From Pteria penguin (Eukaryota; Mollusca; Bivalvia; Pterioida; Pteriidae): a stretch of 64,000 nucleotides of DNA. The notes beneath the pieces are model-generated. The model worked only from the letters and a program-made list of their open reading frames with translations, was not told where the DNA came from and did not search any database. Below are positions 1 to 11,522 of this stretch, piece after piece (position 1 is the stretch's first letter; every line of letters starts with the position of its first letter). The position numbers were made by a program, and so were the translations under genes. The DNA lies in contig CM068588.1 of assembly GCA_035048485.1 (NCBI GenBank), positions 23,396,324-23,460,323 of the forward strand. Direction: 5' to 3'.

Positions 1-120
1 CTGACGGAGTAGCATGATACAAATCACATCGGACATGTAATAAAACAAATATATACTCAAATAAACACAGACAACCATCAAAACGACATTACAAAAATAG
101 TCGATCGTATTGCATTTACG

Positions 121-1071
121 ATGTAAAGATGATGGATAAGTCCAAAAATCATAAAACCAGAGGACATACAAAATCAGTGAAAATGAAAAACAAATGGAAA
201 ATAACAAAATATGTCTACTTGAAGAGCATATCTGAACCCCTGTGATGGAGTGAGATCAGGTGCCCGGGGAGAGTGAGCATCTCCCGCTTGCTAGAAACAC
301 CCGTCACATATACCCAGTAGAAAGAGTAAAATCGTGTAAATTCCATATGTATTTATATATGGAGAGGTCGAAGTAGGTAACCTTCTAGTATAGAAGGCGT
401 CAAATCTGTGTAAAATGATCGGAATCGGTCTCAGTCCAGAATATCATTTAAAAGTCTGGATAACGAGATATCATATGGAGTAATAAGAGTCTCGTAACGA
501 CCATAGAATTTCCTCAGTGACATTGCTAGTCTAGCACATATATAACCCTGGTTGAGCAGCTTAACTGAAAGTCACCTAGCCCTCAGAACAAAGTCACTGT
601 AATTTGAACATGCTCTGGAATAACGTATTAACTGAGATATGAAGATGCCGTATGCGGGCGATGATGGAATTTTGCTACTTATGAAAGGAAAGTTTGTGAT
701 AGGGAAATTAAAATCGTCACGTTTGTCATAGAGTGAGGTGTTCAATTGACCATTAATTTCGAAAGACAACATAATATCTAAATACGAAGTAGAATTACTA
801 CTTTCTGTGGTTTCTTTGACTTCAAGTTCACTTGGATAGATGATGCTAAGGTAATCCGCGAATGAAGGATTATTAATTGAAAGCAAGTCATCTATATATC
901 TGTAAGTAAAATTGAAGCCAAGAGCCAATTGTTTTTTTCCTTGCGAAAGCAAAGACTGAATGAATTCAGCTTCGTATGAGTAAAGAAATATGTCAGCCAG
1001 AAGCGGAGCACAGTTAGTGCCCATTGGAATGCCGACAATTTGTTGAAAAACCTTACCTCCAAACACCACAA
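121..1071 (-). mobile_element. Penelope-like retroelement, 5'-truncated copy A
   Basis: This minus-strand copy starts at the family's common 3' terminus (CTTTACAT on the sense strand) and is cut at its 5' end just inside the RT palm domain. Bases 572-1069 stay open and encode RT motifs GIPMGTNCAPLLADIF and YIDDLL. The 3' ~450 bases hold the C-terminal region and tail. The flanks (61-120 and from 1072) are the two halves of repeat R1, so the copy landed inside R1. Assignment to Penelope-like elements rests on the RT motif style and the companion motifs in longer copies (PKMHK, DFSTLYT). No GIY-YIG endonuclease is visible. It could be another RT lineage with the same YIDD signature. Confidence 0.75.
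572..1069 (-). pseudogene. Reverse transcriptase fragment (palm, YIDD box)
   Basis: An open stretch of 165 residues of the Penelope-like RT. The order is VFGGKVFQQIVGIPMGTN, then LADIFLYSYEAEFIQ, then the catalytic-type YIDDLL box, then SYLDIMLSF and the SQLIRYSRACSNY region. The N-terminal third of the RT (the part with PKMHK and DFSTLYT in the copies at 20.5 and 29 kb) is absent because the copy is 5'-truncated. The apparent start Met is an internal residue of the family, not a real initiator. It is probably not expressed. Confidence 0.7.
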
Positions 1072-1520
1072 ATACTAACTTACGGCGGTAATATTTAAAT
1101 AAGACATGTCACTCAATTATTGTTAACCGGTTTACGGGCGCACACTTTCCCACTCATTGCAAAAGCAGCATACAGCAGGACACACATTTGAAAAATTCAT
1201 AAATCATACAGGGAACAAGGATCAATAGTTTTTTCAAGACGAGAGCTCATAAAAATTTTGAATACTAAAAGTTATATGGAACAGTATGAAACATGTTAAG
1301 AGACATCAACATAAATTTATCATTAATCTGTAAGACTCCCGACTGACAGCCAGAAGGGACGAGGCTCAGGATATTGTCTTCTGGACAAGCCTTCTCTTAG
1401 AGACACAACTGTCCTTTTAGTCGGCGTGCAACACTCAAGTATGTCAGCATAAGACTGAATGGGGCCGAATACGAGAAATGTGGTCTTTGCGATGATACTG
1501 GGGCATATTGTCGATGACAA
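1072..1520. repeat. Dispersed repeat R1, right part (interrupted by Penelope-like copy A)
   Basis: The segment around 1078-1140 (CTTACGGCGG and GTTAACCGGTTTACGGGC) matches 3,710-3,775. Bases 1,330-1,385 match 37,440-37,500 (shared TCCCGACT and CCTCGTCCC blocks). The missing left part is at 61-120. Three partial copies of R1 thus occur in the window: here, 3,560-3,800 and 37,430-37,930 (inverted). No coding region or obvious terminal repeats could be defined, so the class is unknown. Confidence 0.6.
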
Positions 1521-1983
1521 AGGTGTATATTAATTTAGAACCCGACAAGATAAAAATATTGGAACCTATGACCTTCCCTAGCTTGTATACTAGATCATCG
1601 TAAGAATTTTGCTGGATACATATCGTTACGAAGCCGAATTTAGATAAAATGATCTGTTAAATTTCATAAACGTTTTACGACATTTATGATATTTTCAACA
1701 TCACTAAAATCAAAAGATATATATGTTCTATATTTATTTTAACCACCAGTGCGGTGTCACTGCTGGTGGACAAATAGTTCCCGAGGGCATCATAAGTGGT
1801 TTTCAGAGTTCATTCCTCATCAGAAATAAACAGACAGATTAGCGTATATTATCCAAATGCATTTACTAGTGAAAACGGAAGCCGCAAAGTCAAATATATA
1901 GTTATAGGCTAGATAGGACTTACTTTGTCAGAGAAAATTCTCTGTAATTCCAAAAATAAATGTACTGAAACAGATGTCATCCA
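1521..1983. other. Non-coding, no feature recognised
   Basis: AT-rich sequence with no convincing ORF, splice-bounded exon or clear repeat. A short GC-richer patch near 1,745-1,800 has no recognised identity. Confidence 0.5.
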
Positions 1984-3222
1984 AAATTTTTGTGCTGTTT
2001 GGAGAAAAAGTTTTCAACAAACTGTTGGCATTCCATTGAGTAATAATTGTGCCTCGACTCGAACAGACATATTCCTTTACTCATAAGAAGCTGAATTCAT
2101 TCATTTTTGTTTCACAAGGAAAGAAACAATTGGCTCTTGGCTTCAGTTTTACTTACAGATATATAGATGACTTGCTTTCAATTAATAATCCTTCATTCGC
2201 AGATTACCTGAGCATCATCTGTGAACTGGAGGTCAAAATAAGCAACAGAAAGTAGTAATACTACTTTGTATTTAGATATTGTTTTGTCTTTCGACATTGA
2301 TGGTCAATTCTAATGCACTTTGTTTGTAACACGCGATCTCGTTGGCTGTCCGATTTGAAAACTGCAAGGGTATTCACGATACCCCTGCAGGTTTTCATAT
2401 GACGTCACGATACCCTGCAGTTTCTGATTTGTGACGTCACGATACCCTGCAGTTTTTGATATGACTGTGATTAGCGAATTGGCTTAGAAAACCATAACTC
2501 TGTGCTTCTAGTTGTAATTATTTGTCAAATGCTAACACCTCGCAGTGAAACTCAATTTCTGACAGGGTATTCGCAGATACCCTGTCAGTTTTTGTAAAAC
2601 ACTCGCATGGTAAGCCCTAATTGAACACCTCACTTTATAACAAAAGTGACAATTTTAATGTCGGTATCACAAGCTTTCCTTTTATAAGTAGCAACATTCC
2701 ATCATCGCCCCATACGGCGTATTCATATTTCAGTTAATACGTTATTCCAGAGCATGTTCAAATTACAATAACTTTGATAATATAAGCTTCTCAACCAGGG
2801 TGCTAGACTAAAAACCGAGGAAGTTCTATGGTCGTTACGAAACTCTTATTACACAATATGATATCTCGTTATCCAGACTTTTAAATGTAATTCTGGACCG
2901 AGACCGATTCCGATCATTTTACACAGATTTGACCCCTTCTGTATCATAACGGTACCTACTTTGACTTCTCCATATGTAAATATATATGGAATTTACACGA
3001 TTTTACTCTTTCTACTGGGTATAGGTGACGGATGTTTCTAGCAAACAAGGGATGCTCACTCTCCCATGGCACCTGATCTGACTCAATCAATGTGGTTCAC
3101 ATATGCTCTTCAAGTAGACATTTTCGTTATATTCTACTTGGTTTCATTTTCACTGATTTTGTATGTCCTCTGGTTTCATGATTTTCGGACAAATGGTTTG
3201 GATTTATCCATCATATTTACAT
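1984..3222 (+). mobile_element. Penelope-like retroelement, truncated and decayed copy B
   Basis: A plus-strand copy of the family. It begins at the VFGGKVF segment of the RT palm and ends at the shared 3' terminus (ATTTACAT here). The YIDDLLSINN box is readable at about 2,160-2,190, but stops and small deletions break the frame on both sides. A separate 309-bp element (2,310-2,618) interrupts the SFDINGQLNTSL coding segment. It is more diverged than copies A, E and F, so it is probably older. Confidence 0.72.
2310..2618. mobile_element. Short non-autonomous element inside copy B (4-bp AATT duplication)
   Basis: Comparison with uninterrupted copies shows that the sequence reading GGTCAATTGAACACC elsewhere is split here. 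AATT is found on both sides (2,306-2,309 and 2,619-2,622), defining a 309-bp insertion. It contains several GATACCCTGCAG / CTGACAGGGTAT blocks, some pairing as inverted repeats. A related piece lies inverted at about 38,400-38,450 (shared GCGAGTGTTTTACAAAACTG). The termini show only weak inverted similarity, so the superfamily is not assigned. Confidence 0.65.
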
Positions 3223-3559
3223 AGTGACGTCAAGTTAGAACATATCTCATTTTAGTTATGTAAATGTAGAAATGAAAAAAGAAATCAAAAGTGGCTGATC
3301 TTATTAAAAGCTGAACAAGTATTTTATGTAGATGTTTGAATAAATGGGGATTTAATGTAAAATTATCGATGCGAATATCGATGTTTCTTTTTAGGATTTC
3401 ACTTTGTAAATCATTTAAGTCATGTACAACAGGTAGACAACGAGTGTATAATGCCTTTTCTACAATATTCCGGTATTTGGTAAAATCTATCCTGGAAGGA
3501 TATCTGTATTTTGGTTCTCTGTTTAAAAACGAACTTAAATTTTTGTTAGAATTTCAATT

Positions 3560-3800
3560 AAGATCACTTGTAAGAAAAAAGAGGAGTCACCGGCTCAGTT
3601 ACGTGGCAGAAGTTACCATGGAGCTATACAATACATGAATATAAATAATATAATAGAACATTTAACACATTACAAAAATAGTTGATTGTAGTGCAATTAC
3701 GATACCGACTTACGACGGTCATTTAATTTGACAAAAGCCAAACAAATGGTGTGGTTAACCGGTTTACGGGCCCACCTTAATAACATGACTCGCAGGATCA
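3560..3800 (+). repeat. Dispersed repeat R1 copy
   Basis: About 200 bases (3,575-3,775) are closely matched by the reverse complement of 37,728-37,930. The match includes the GGCTCAGTTACGTGGCAG-like and GGTTAACCGGTTTACGGGCC blocks. The left portion also matches 84-120 and the right portion matches 1,078-1,140, which exposes the Penelope-like insertion in that copy. Confidence 0.7.
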
Positions 3801-5260
3801 TTAATATATTTACAGTTATTACATGAAAAGGGGGAGATGATATAAGTCAAGCTGATAAGTTTTAGAAATTTTTTGTAATTTGGTATTACGTATTGCAATT
3901 GCGTTTTGAACCAAAATTGGTGATATTATAATAATAAGTAATAATGTCATTCTAAAATAATGTTTAATACTTTTCATATATATATATTGAGTTAGAATCA
4001 AACTTTATGAATATGCATGGACTATGCAATTTTTCCAGTTTCAGTGAATTTACTGAAAATCTATTGTTGATTAGCCCGAAAAGCTCTAAACTCTCCGTAC
4101 AACTTGGAAGAAATTAAAATGTTTCCCCTTTTTTCGCAAAATTAATATAAATTACTGTCTTTTAGCCCCAAAGTTTGAGAGCGAATGAATATAATGACAA
4201 TACGAATAATTATTTTGATATCAGTTATATGTCTATCGGCTTAAATACATGCACACTCTTGAAACGAGAAAATTTTCCAATTTCAACTGTTTTTAATAAA
4301 TGGTGTTTGAGTCAAAATTACCTGTTCTATACAATTAGTTGATATTTCATTGAAAATGATCATTTATGATGGTTCTCGTATTTATTTAGGTTCCTAAATA
4401 AATCAAGGCTTAAATATCTACCAAGTTGTACACAAAGATTTACACAATTTTCATCAATTTTAGTGCAAATTTTAAGTTTTCACCTCATGAAAACTTATAA
4501 TAAAATAGACAAGTTTTGTGCAGTTTATCATAATTAATTGTTAATAATATATGTCATAAATGTAATGGTTAGGAAACAAAAATCCATTATAAATACATGA
4601 GTTATGGATAATTTTTAATTGTCAACGATTTTTTTTAACATTTGTTGGTTTAGAACCAAAATAGGAGCTATTTTCATATGTTTATACCATCGAAAACGAT
4701 GTTTTATAATTAATTTAATATACATTTCTCTATTGGTTTACAAATCAAATCCTACTTGTACTGTAGCAATTTCTGTTTATTATCGACGAGTTTTGCTCAC
4801 CCTGTGAGCTTTGTTTGCTTTTCTTTTTTTTTTTTTTTTTTTGAAGCGGTTTCGGGTCAATGTCTCCAACCCTGGATCTGTAAATAGATACCACCAAACA
4901 CTTAATTAGAAACCGTCAAAACGGTGTGACGAAATTGCAAAACAGAAACTATTAACCTTTATACATCCGCATCTCGTCGTGATGCTTGTCTCAAGATATT
5001 TCCAGAAAGCTGGGGGAGTCTTCATCATCTTTTTTAATAAGACTACAGATTCAAGAGGAAGCCATGGAAAAAGTGAATCGTTTGGTCAATGAAAAAGCAG
5101 TTATTATTTTAAATATAAAATACTCCATTTACGTAAACATCGAAAATTAGCTCTATACAGGAGAGGTTTTAATCTGGTGACTGGAATAGACGACAGGGCA
5201 AATAAAATTTAATAACGACTGACTACCCACAATAGATTTTCTAAAAACCCATTTCATCTA
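3801..5260. other. AT-rich non-coding stretch
   Basis: No coding exon is supported. It has a T-homopolymer at about 4,823-4,842 and long runs of A/T. Short ORFs here show no protein-like composition. Confidence 0.5.
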
Positions 5261-5423
5261 TTATGACGGTTGCCATTGTAGCATTGGTCGAGCTATTTTT
5301 ATTCTGTCAAGTTGAGACAAAGGCTACACCCCATTCTGTGGGATTTCCCTGTTCTGCACAAAGATCTACAAATCTAAAACCTAATCATTTTTATATCTGT
5401 TATCTTCATTTTCATGTTAAAAG

Positions 5424-5485
5424 GGACAATATGCTGATGAATATTACAGAAGATATTATATGCCGTTATGACCTACCCAAGCCTG
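5424..5485 (+). pseudogene. Possible duplicated exon related to the exon at 15,877
   Basis: A 62-base candidate exon between an AG acceptor at 5,422-5,423 and a GTATGTAC donor. It reads NMLMNITEDIICRYDLPKPG. The exon at 15,877-15,943 reads NKKLIKITETLKCLFALPHKEQ. Both end in phase 1, and the first ~40 intron bases are also alike (GTATGTACA, then TTAC/TTATT runs). No further exons of a second gene copy were found downstream, so this may be a lone relic of a tandem duplication or chance resemblance. Confidence 0.35.
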
Positions 5486-5785
5486 GTATGTACACATTAC
5501 TTTTATTTATCATCACTCTTAATGCTATTATAGTTACATAGATGAAGGTGACAATGAGTATCACATCCATGCAGTTACTAAATATGACATAAATATATTA
5601 CATGTAATAATATTACATATTACTATCATAATATTATTATACCTTTCTTCTGATTATAACAAGATGATTCTGAATACCATAGTGTTATTTAACAAAGGAT
5701 TCATAATCACTGATCTATATACTCAGCCTACTGGTACCATGGATTGTCAGATCACAAATCAAGCGCGATATCACAGAAATGAACA

Positions 5786-5803
5786 CCACCACCCCCCCCC
5801 CCT
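5786..5803. repeat. Poly-C tract
   Basis: A run of C residues following CACCACCA. Similar C tracts occur at 7,807-7,820, 46,979-46,991 and 52,417-52,433. Confidence 0.8.
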
Positions 5804-6199
5804 CCGAATATACCCAGGCAATGTTGTCCGTATGGTGACAGAATTAACCTAGAGGACATCATTTGTATACTAACAGAGTCAATTCAGGCAACGTATAGTG
5901 ATGGAATCAACCTGGCAGAAACAATCAGCGTTACGCTTTCCGTGACGAAAACGATCCGAGTAACGCTGTTCGTGACGTAGTCCGACGGAAACAATCCGGG
6001 GCCAATTGTTTGAAACTTTAACCACTGGTTAAGCAAACCAATGGTTAAATTTCATCTGACTATATATTTGAAAAGACGTTAAGTCATGGCCTATGTACTG
6101 ATTTGTAGCATATGAAACTAGCACTGTAATGCAATATAGATTTTATACAGAAATGTTACAAAATTAAATTTATGGTCTCTTAAACTTTAACCACTGGTT

Positions 6200-6325
6200 A
6201 GCAACCGCCTAACGGATGATAATGTATGGCGAAGCTCAATATTGAAAAGAAATCCGTGAGAAGAAAACAATCAATCACCAACCTTACGAAAGGGACAACG
6301 AATTCACATTCTCGTGGAACAACCG
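6200..6325. repeat. Dispersed repeat R2 copy
   Basis: Starts near CCGCCTAACGGATGATAATG and matches 8,404-8,520 closely (shared GGCGAAGCTCAATATTGAAA, then a CAATCA...CCA...TTACG segment). A third relative is inverted at 38,860-38,990. Just upstream, the block ACTTTAACCACTGGTTA occurs twice (about 6,013 and 6,184). Function and class are unknown. Confidence 0.6.
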
Positions 6326-7335
6326 GCCCAAATAAACATATCTATGTACATAAACGTTCGAATTATCCAGTTAGCGTAAACTAATCGCTGCCATTTTGCC
6401 ATGAAATTAGAATCAAACAAACAGACACATTTGTACCAGGGAATTGGATTACATTAAACGTAGAAATGAACTGAAGATGCATCTGATGAAAGGGGGGAAC
6501 AGTTTAAATTTCATTGAGGGACAACTGAAGAAGGTCGACAGTCAGCAGAATTGACTTTCTATAATGGACAGTAACGTCAAGGCACTCTATGGTGTCAACT
6601 GAAAACTGCTTAATTAATTGAGTGAATAATATTAATGCAAAAACCTTAAAACTACAACTTGTTTCAAAAGTCTTACAGTCCTTATTTACACATTTAAATT
6701 TTATCCCTGGCTGTTTGCTTTTATTTGCTTGTTATATACATGTATTCAAAAAGTTGGTCATATCGGTAATTAAAATTTGTTGTGAACAATAAATGGATGC
6801 CTACTAATAGAATTTATAACCGTGCCCAATTTATAATGGGCGGAATTATATATGAATACTGGGATAACATTGCTGTGTGGTGTAATTTTACAATAAATTT
6901 TCTAATTAAATTGAAATTACGTTGATAAATTCTAAAAGTTATGCCCAGCAAGACGCATTACAAATAAATGTAGAACAGTCTGAAATGAAAACACAACAAG
7001 CGGAGTTGAGGAAACGGTCGCACAACATCATTTTCTTCGCATTTTGATTTCTGCAATTAATCTCGCTTCAGATAATGCGATCGGCCATAGTGACGTCATG
7101 TCAGGTTTTGGCAAACATACAGTAAACTAATCGAGACCATAGTCCTTCATTGTTCTTATCAACAGAAATGAAACAGCTTTTTCGACAAGCCATCTTAAAG
7201 GGGATCTGCCTATTCAAAACTACTGATACCATTTTAATAAAACTTCGCATGTCACCAGTTGAATTCCAGATATTTATAGATATTTATTGTCCTAAAGGGT
7301 AGATGTGTGTTTTGGTATGAAAAGTATGTACACTT

Positions 7336-7496
7336 ACTTAAGGAATGAGTATCTTATTTTTATGTTCATGGAATATACTTCTGATTCGTCACGTGCAAAT
7401 CTCATGAACGATGAAGCTTTTCTTAAAACTTTCGCGTTAATACGAAAATAAATTATATTCCATGAACTAAATAGATAAGATACTCACTCCTTATAA
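7336..7496. mobile_element. Small inverted-repeat (MITE-like) element
   Basis: The left arm (AAGGAATGAGTATCTTAT, then TTCATGGAATATA) is repeated in inverted orientation at the right (TATATTCCATGAACTA, then AAGATACTCACTCCTTATAA). The arms are about 40 bases around a ~70-base centre. No coding capacity and no clear target duplication. Confidence 0.6.
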
Positions 7497-8159
7497 TTAC
7501 ATTAAATCCTTTAAAAATATTATTGAAGTGAACTTACTCTAATGAATCAATTTCTTGCCCGATTCCGGTAAGTTTTTTTCAAAAAACCATATTTTAGTTT
7601 TTAAATTCTCACAGCACTTTTAAGTAAAGAAAATAATACATTTATAATATGAAGCAGATTTTATTTATTGAAACGCTGCAAAATTCTTACTTTTAATAAA
7701 AACTCAAATAGAAGCCACAGCAAAATATTAGGATTATTTTATCATTTTGAATTAGTCTATTACAAAGAAATTAGTGATGTAACGTATGTAACGGAAGAAG
7801 CCGGTGCCCCCCCCCCCCCCTTTCCCCTCGTGGAAACTTCATATTTAATTTCAGAATCATCGTATATACGTAATTGACGTAATGATGCAGCATCCTGTTG
7901 CATATGAATTATCATAATTTATTTCACGTCACTGATAAAAGTTACGCTCTATGAGAGTGTATAACGTATCATTTACAAATATTTGATATATCTCTGCCCT
8001 CAGACAATACTGAGGTATTGACTAGTCATGATCAATCGCTAGGGCCTAATACGTGTTGGTGATGTTACTTTGACGTTACATTCATAAAGGATTTAGTGAA
8101 TTTCTGATCTTTCACTTGTAATTATTATGTTACTGGAGCGTGAGGCAATATTTTTTCAT

Positions 8160-8525
8160 TGTCATGTCAAACCAAGTATATTATGACGTAACGATGCTAC
8201 CAATAGCATGGCGTTACCATAGCAAGTGGGGCCATGAGGTTGCATGTTAGAATAATGAACTTCACCGTCATTAACTGCGGTCCTAATGTTAAGGGATGAA
8301 ATGAAACGCATTCTCACGACAATGACGTAAAGAAAAATGACATGTTTGTATGACGTTACAAGGTTGCTAACGTTCAACGTCGTCTCTAACTCATAATACA
8401 CAAGCGCCGCCTAACGGATGATAATGTACGGCGAAGCTCAATATTGAAAAGAAAGGCGTGAGAGGGAAACAATCATTTACCACATTACGTAAGGGCTGAG
8501 GATATCACATTCCCGTCTTCAAGAT
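8160..8525. repeat. Dispersed repeat R2 copy, longer version
   Basis: Bases 8,335-8,420 match the reverse complement of 38,880-38,990 (shared AAGGTTGCTAAC, then AAGCGCCGCCTAACGGA). Bases 8,404-8,520 match 6,203-6,320. The upstream part is rich in TGACGT(A/C) words. No ORF with protein-like content. Confidence 0.6.
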
Positions 8526-8641
8526 TTGCAACATCTGCGACTACGCAAACCTTGTCGTAGATAGAAAATCGTGAACAATTATGTGGGATTCCCTTCTATT
8601 CTTATATTCAACATGTACTCTGTAAATGAAGAGTGATATTG

Positions 8642-8642
<1 letters not shown>

Positions 8643-8722
<80 letters not shown>
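8643..8722. repeat. (AT)n microsatellite
   Basis: Uninterrupted alternating AT that directly abuts the inverted-repeat element starting at 8,723. Confidence 0.95.
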
Positions 8723-8724
<2 letters not shown>

Positions 8725-9205
8725 CACAGGTAAGCGATAACGATAATAAAACAATTAAAAATGCCAAATTTTCGAAGCAATCTGCTTCTTCCTCAGGACA
8801 CACACAAACAAACACTTACATAAATATAAGGACAAGAAAAGAAAGATAGAAAATATATACAAAGCACTAGTCTAATAAAAACTGGTTTCTTCAATTGGCT
8901 ACATATTGAGCGTTTCTCTATGCGCTATCTAATAGGAAATGAGCCAAACACAAAGCTAACAGCTTGCTTACAGGTCAAGTGGCGCCCCCTATAATGTATT
9001 TGCATTGACCTACTGGAGGTAATTAGACTAGGTGATAAGAAGTTACAGATAGGACAAAGAAAATAAATAACAGAAATAAATGGGAGTTATTTATTTTTTA
9101 TAAGTGTTTGTTTGTGTGTGTCCTGAGGAAGAAGCAGATTGCTTCGAAAATTTGGCAATTTTTTTAATTGTTTTAGTCTCGTTATCGCTTACCTGTGCTT
9201 TTATA
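8723..9205. mobile_element. Inverted-repeat element flanked by (AT)n, with hammerhead-like motif in both arms
   Basis: Bases 8,723-8,820 and 9,102-9,205 are ~100-base inverted copies (outer ends AAGCACAGGTAAGCGATAACG and its complement; inner ends toward CACACAAACAAACACTTA). Each arm contains CTGAGGA, a 5-bp stem (GAAGC/GCTTC) with a 5-base loop, then GAAA: 9,123-9,149 on plus, mirrored at 8,770-8,796 on minus. This satisfies the hammerhead core CUGANGA...GAAA apart from one extra A before the stem. (AT)n flanks the left end directly and lies ~100 bases beyond the right end. The element class is unknown. Confidence 0.6.
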
Positions 9206-9299
9206 TTGACCCCTTTTTCTCGAGCGATTGCATTAACCTTCATTGAGGTTGATCCGATACTTATGAATAGTGAATGTTGTTACAATTTCCTTTTTTGTG

Positions 9300-9305
<6 letters not shown>

Positions 9306-9379
<74 letters not shown>
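9306..9379. repeat. (AT)n microsatellite
   Basis: Alternating AT following TTTTTTGTGCTTTTAT, the same kind of ending that precedes the (AT)n at 10,194. Confidence 0.95.
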
Positions 9380-9381
<2 letters not shown>

Positions 9382-9823
9382 GCATCAGTCTTAATTTATT
9401 TCAAAATACGTCACTTCACGGTTATTCCATGCCATCTTGGATAGGAGGCAACTTCTTAGTGACGCGTTGTTTACGCTTCTAGGTGTAAAGCGCGCCGATT
9501 ATGAACACTACAGAAGTCTGAAGTTGATTCAACTAGAGAAAAAATAAGGTCAGTTAATGGTTGTCCATGAAATAAGATAGCAAATTCATAAATATAACAA
9601 TAATATAATAATTTATGGGTTATGAACAAATTCTGCAAAATATGTAAATCTGACCAGGGATGTAGATCTTTATTTAGATATACATCCTGATCTTACAGAG
9701 TATCAACGAACTTTAGTTTTATGACCCCAGTGGTGAAAAAAGTTATTTTTGGGAGGGTATAAACATATAAAGCACAAATAGAATCAGTGAAACACTTGGG
9801 AGTACAATGTACTATGATCTCCG

Positions 9824-9940
9824 AAGAAACACCTGTAAACCATACGTGGTCGGTTCGAATCCCCGTCGGGGAACGAATATATGTGAAATATAGGGTGTCT
9901 TGTTAGCTGCAGTGTCTTCGTGCATTATATGTTTGTCTTA
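9824..9940 (+). repeat. tRNA-derived SINE fragment
   Basis: Contains a recognisable B-box region (GGTTCGAATCCCCGTCGGGG) followed by the same ~50-base body as the neighbour at 10,053 (GAATATATGTGAAATATAGGGT, shown here as separate words: GAATATATGTG, AAATATAGGG). The A-box half is degraded. It lies in direct orientation ~230 bases upstream of the better-preserved copy. Confidence 0.6.
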
Positions 9941-10052
9941 TTTTTCTTTATTTCTACAGGTATTTCGTTGGGTAAATCCCTTCACTCTCTGCCGCCGTGT
10001 TGTCATGCATACGATTAACTAATGATTGTCCATTAAAGTTCTATTTTTGTAG

Positions 10053-10303
<251 letters not shown>

Positions 10304-10305
10304 AG

Positions 10306-10478
10306 TTGGTTGGTTGATTGGTGTTTTACGTCGTTATCAACAATATTTCAGCTATATCGCGACATGGATGCAGGAGGCAATCAACATCTTAATCATAGTG
10401 GTGCAACCCGGAACTCGAACCCGGATCGTCGGCGCCGCAAGTCAGGCGCTTAACTACTACACCAAGCCTGCCTATATA
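10306..10478 (-). repeat. tRNA-derived SINE, minus strand
   Basis: Read on the minus strand, it starts GGCAGGCTTGGTGTAGTAGT (A-box region) and continues to a B box (GATCCGGGTTCGAGTTCCGG), followed by a body containing CGCGATATAGCTGAAATATT and ending ...CCAATCAACCAACCAAC. This resembles molluscan tRNA-SINE heads with a conserved 3' domain. It is followed by a short (AT)n at 10,472. Confidence 0.75.
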
Positions 10479-10629
10479 TATATATACACATTTATCTCTC
10501 TCAATACTGAAACCTCCGATTTACTGCTTGATGTATACTTCCTGCATGCAAGTAATATTTTTATGATATGAAAATATAAATCTCTCATCCGTATTTCATT
10601 TTGCTATTATAAATTTCTCTATAATTTCA

Positions 10630-11022
10630 ATATTAATAGGTTGAGCTTAGAGAAATTGAAGCAGAGCAGATTAAAAGACTGACTGAAGAGTATAAGAAAG
10701 AATTGAGGAAGTAGGAACTACTGAGAAGTAGAAGTATTCCAGAAAATGCATGAACAAATGTGAAAAAATGGCCAAAGATGGACCTTGGAAAAATCTTTGC
10801 TTTTGTCATTTCCAAAAAGAACATGGATCGGAACTTAGGGAAATACAAAACAAACAAACCATACTCATACTATATGTGTGGTTTCGTAGATACTATATTG
10901 TTATTGAAATAAATAATAAATTCATAGTAAAAAGCAAGGTGACACCATCCCCATCTGTAAGATACCAACCCCATGATGTGTGGATTGCATGTGATTTAGA
11001 AGAAAACATCAAAATATGTTAG
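10630..11022 (+). pseudogene. Possible decayed coding sequence, unidentified
   Basis: Bases 10,650-10,712 read EIEAEQIKRLTEEYKKEL, a charged helical segment that then meets a stop. A second open frame (10,750-11,022) has mixed composition and no recognised motif. No splice context is convincing, and a Penelope-like fragment begins immediately after (11,033). The composition is more protein-like than the surroundings, but the family is not recognised. Confidence 0.25.
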
Positions 11023-11032
11023 TGCAGTTGCA

Positions 11033-11228
11033 TTGTAAAGATGATGGATAAATCCAAACCATAAGTTCGAAAATCATGAAACCAGAGGACATACAAAATC
11101 AGTGAAATGAATACCAAGTGGAAAATAACAGAATATGTATATTTGAAGAGCATATGTGAACCCCTATGATGGAGTGAGATCAGGTGCCCGGGGATCTCCT
11201 GCTTGCTAGCAACATCCGTCATATATGC
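11033..11228 (-). mobile_element. Penelope-like 3'-end fragment (copy C)
   Basis: Shares the 3' terminus and ~195 bases of the tail with the other copies (AAGATGATGGATAAATCC, then CATATGTGAACCCCTATGAT, then GATCAGGTGCCCGGGG). It stops near 11,228, before the RT, which makes it the shortest copy. Different 5' cut points with one constant 3' end fit target-primed reverse transcription. Confidence 0.75.
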
Positions 11229-11394
11229 ATTTCTGGATTTACACAAACTTGTAACCATTGCAGTACTGTATAAGGTACAATAGTAAAATAATTATGATGT
11301 ATATACTTTTTCAATAACTTCAGTTTTGTGAAATTAATCTTTGCAAACAACTGCAAAAATTTTATGAATGAATATCTATGAAATATATTTACAG

Positions 11395-11522
11395 ATAGAA
11401 TATGCCAATACCATGGGCTTTATACATCCGGGGTGTACATCTATACTAAGTTCATGGAACGAAAAGAAATGTAGAACCTTCCAGAGTTGCAAAGCTGAAT
11501 GTAAGGCAAGACAACAGATCTA
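11395..11522 (+). CDS. Candidate Cys-rich terminal exon, unidentified
   Basis: After an AG acceptor (TTTACAG) the frame reads IEYANTMGFIHPGC, then CRTFQSCKAECKARQQI and a stop. It has four cysteines in ~42 residues (HPGC, KKC, QSC, AEC). No partner exon or family was identified, so this could be the end of an unseen gene or a chance open frame. Confidence 0.25.

Noticed and set aside
1323..1520. 65-residue minus-strand ORF as a gene
   Set aside because: It overlaps repeat R1, and the related copy at 37.4 kb does not keep the frame.
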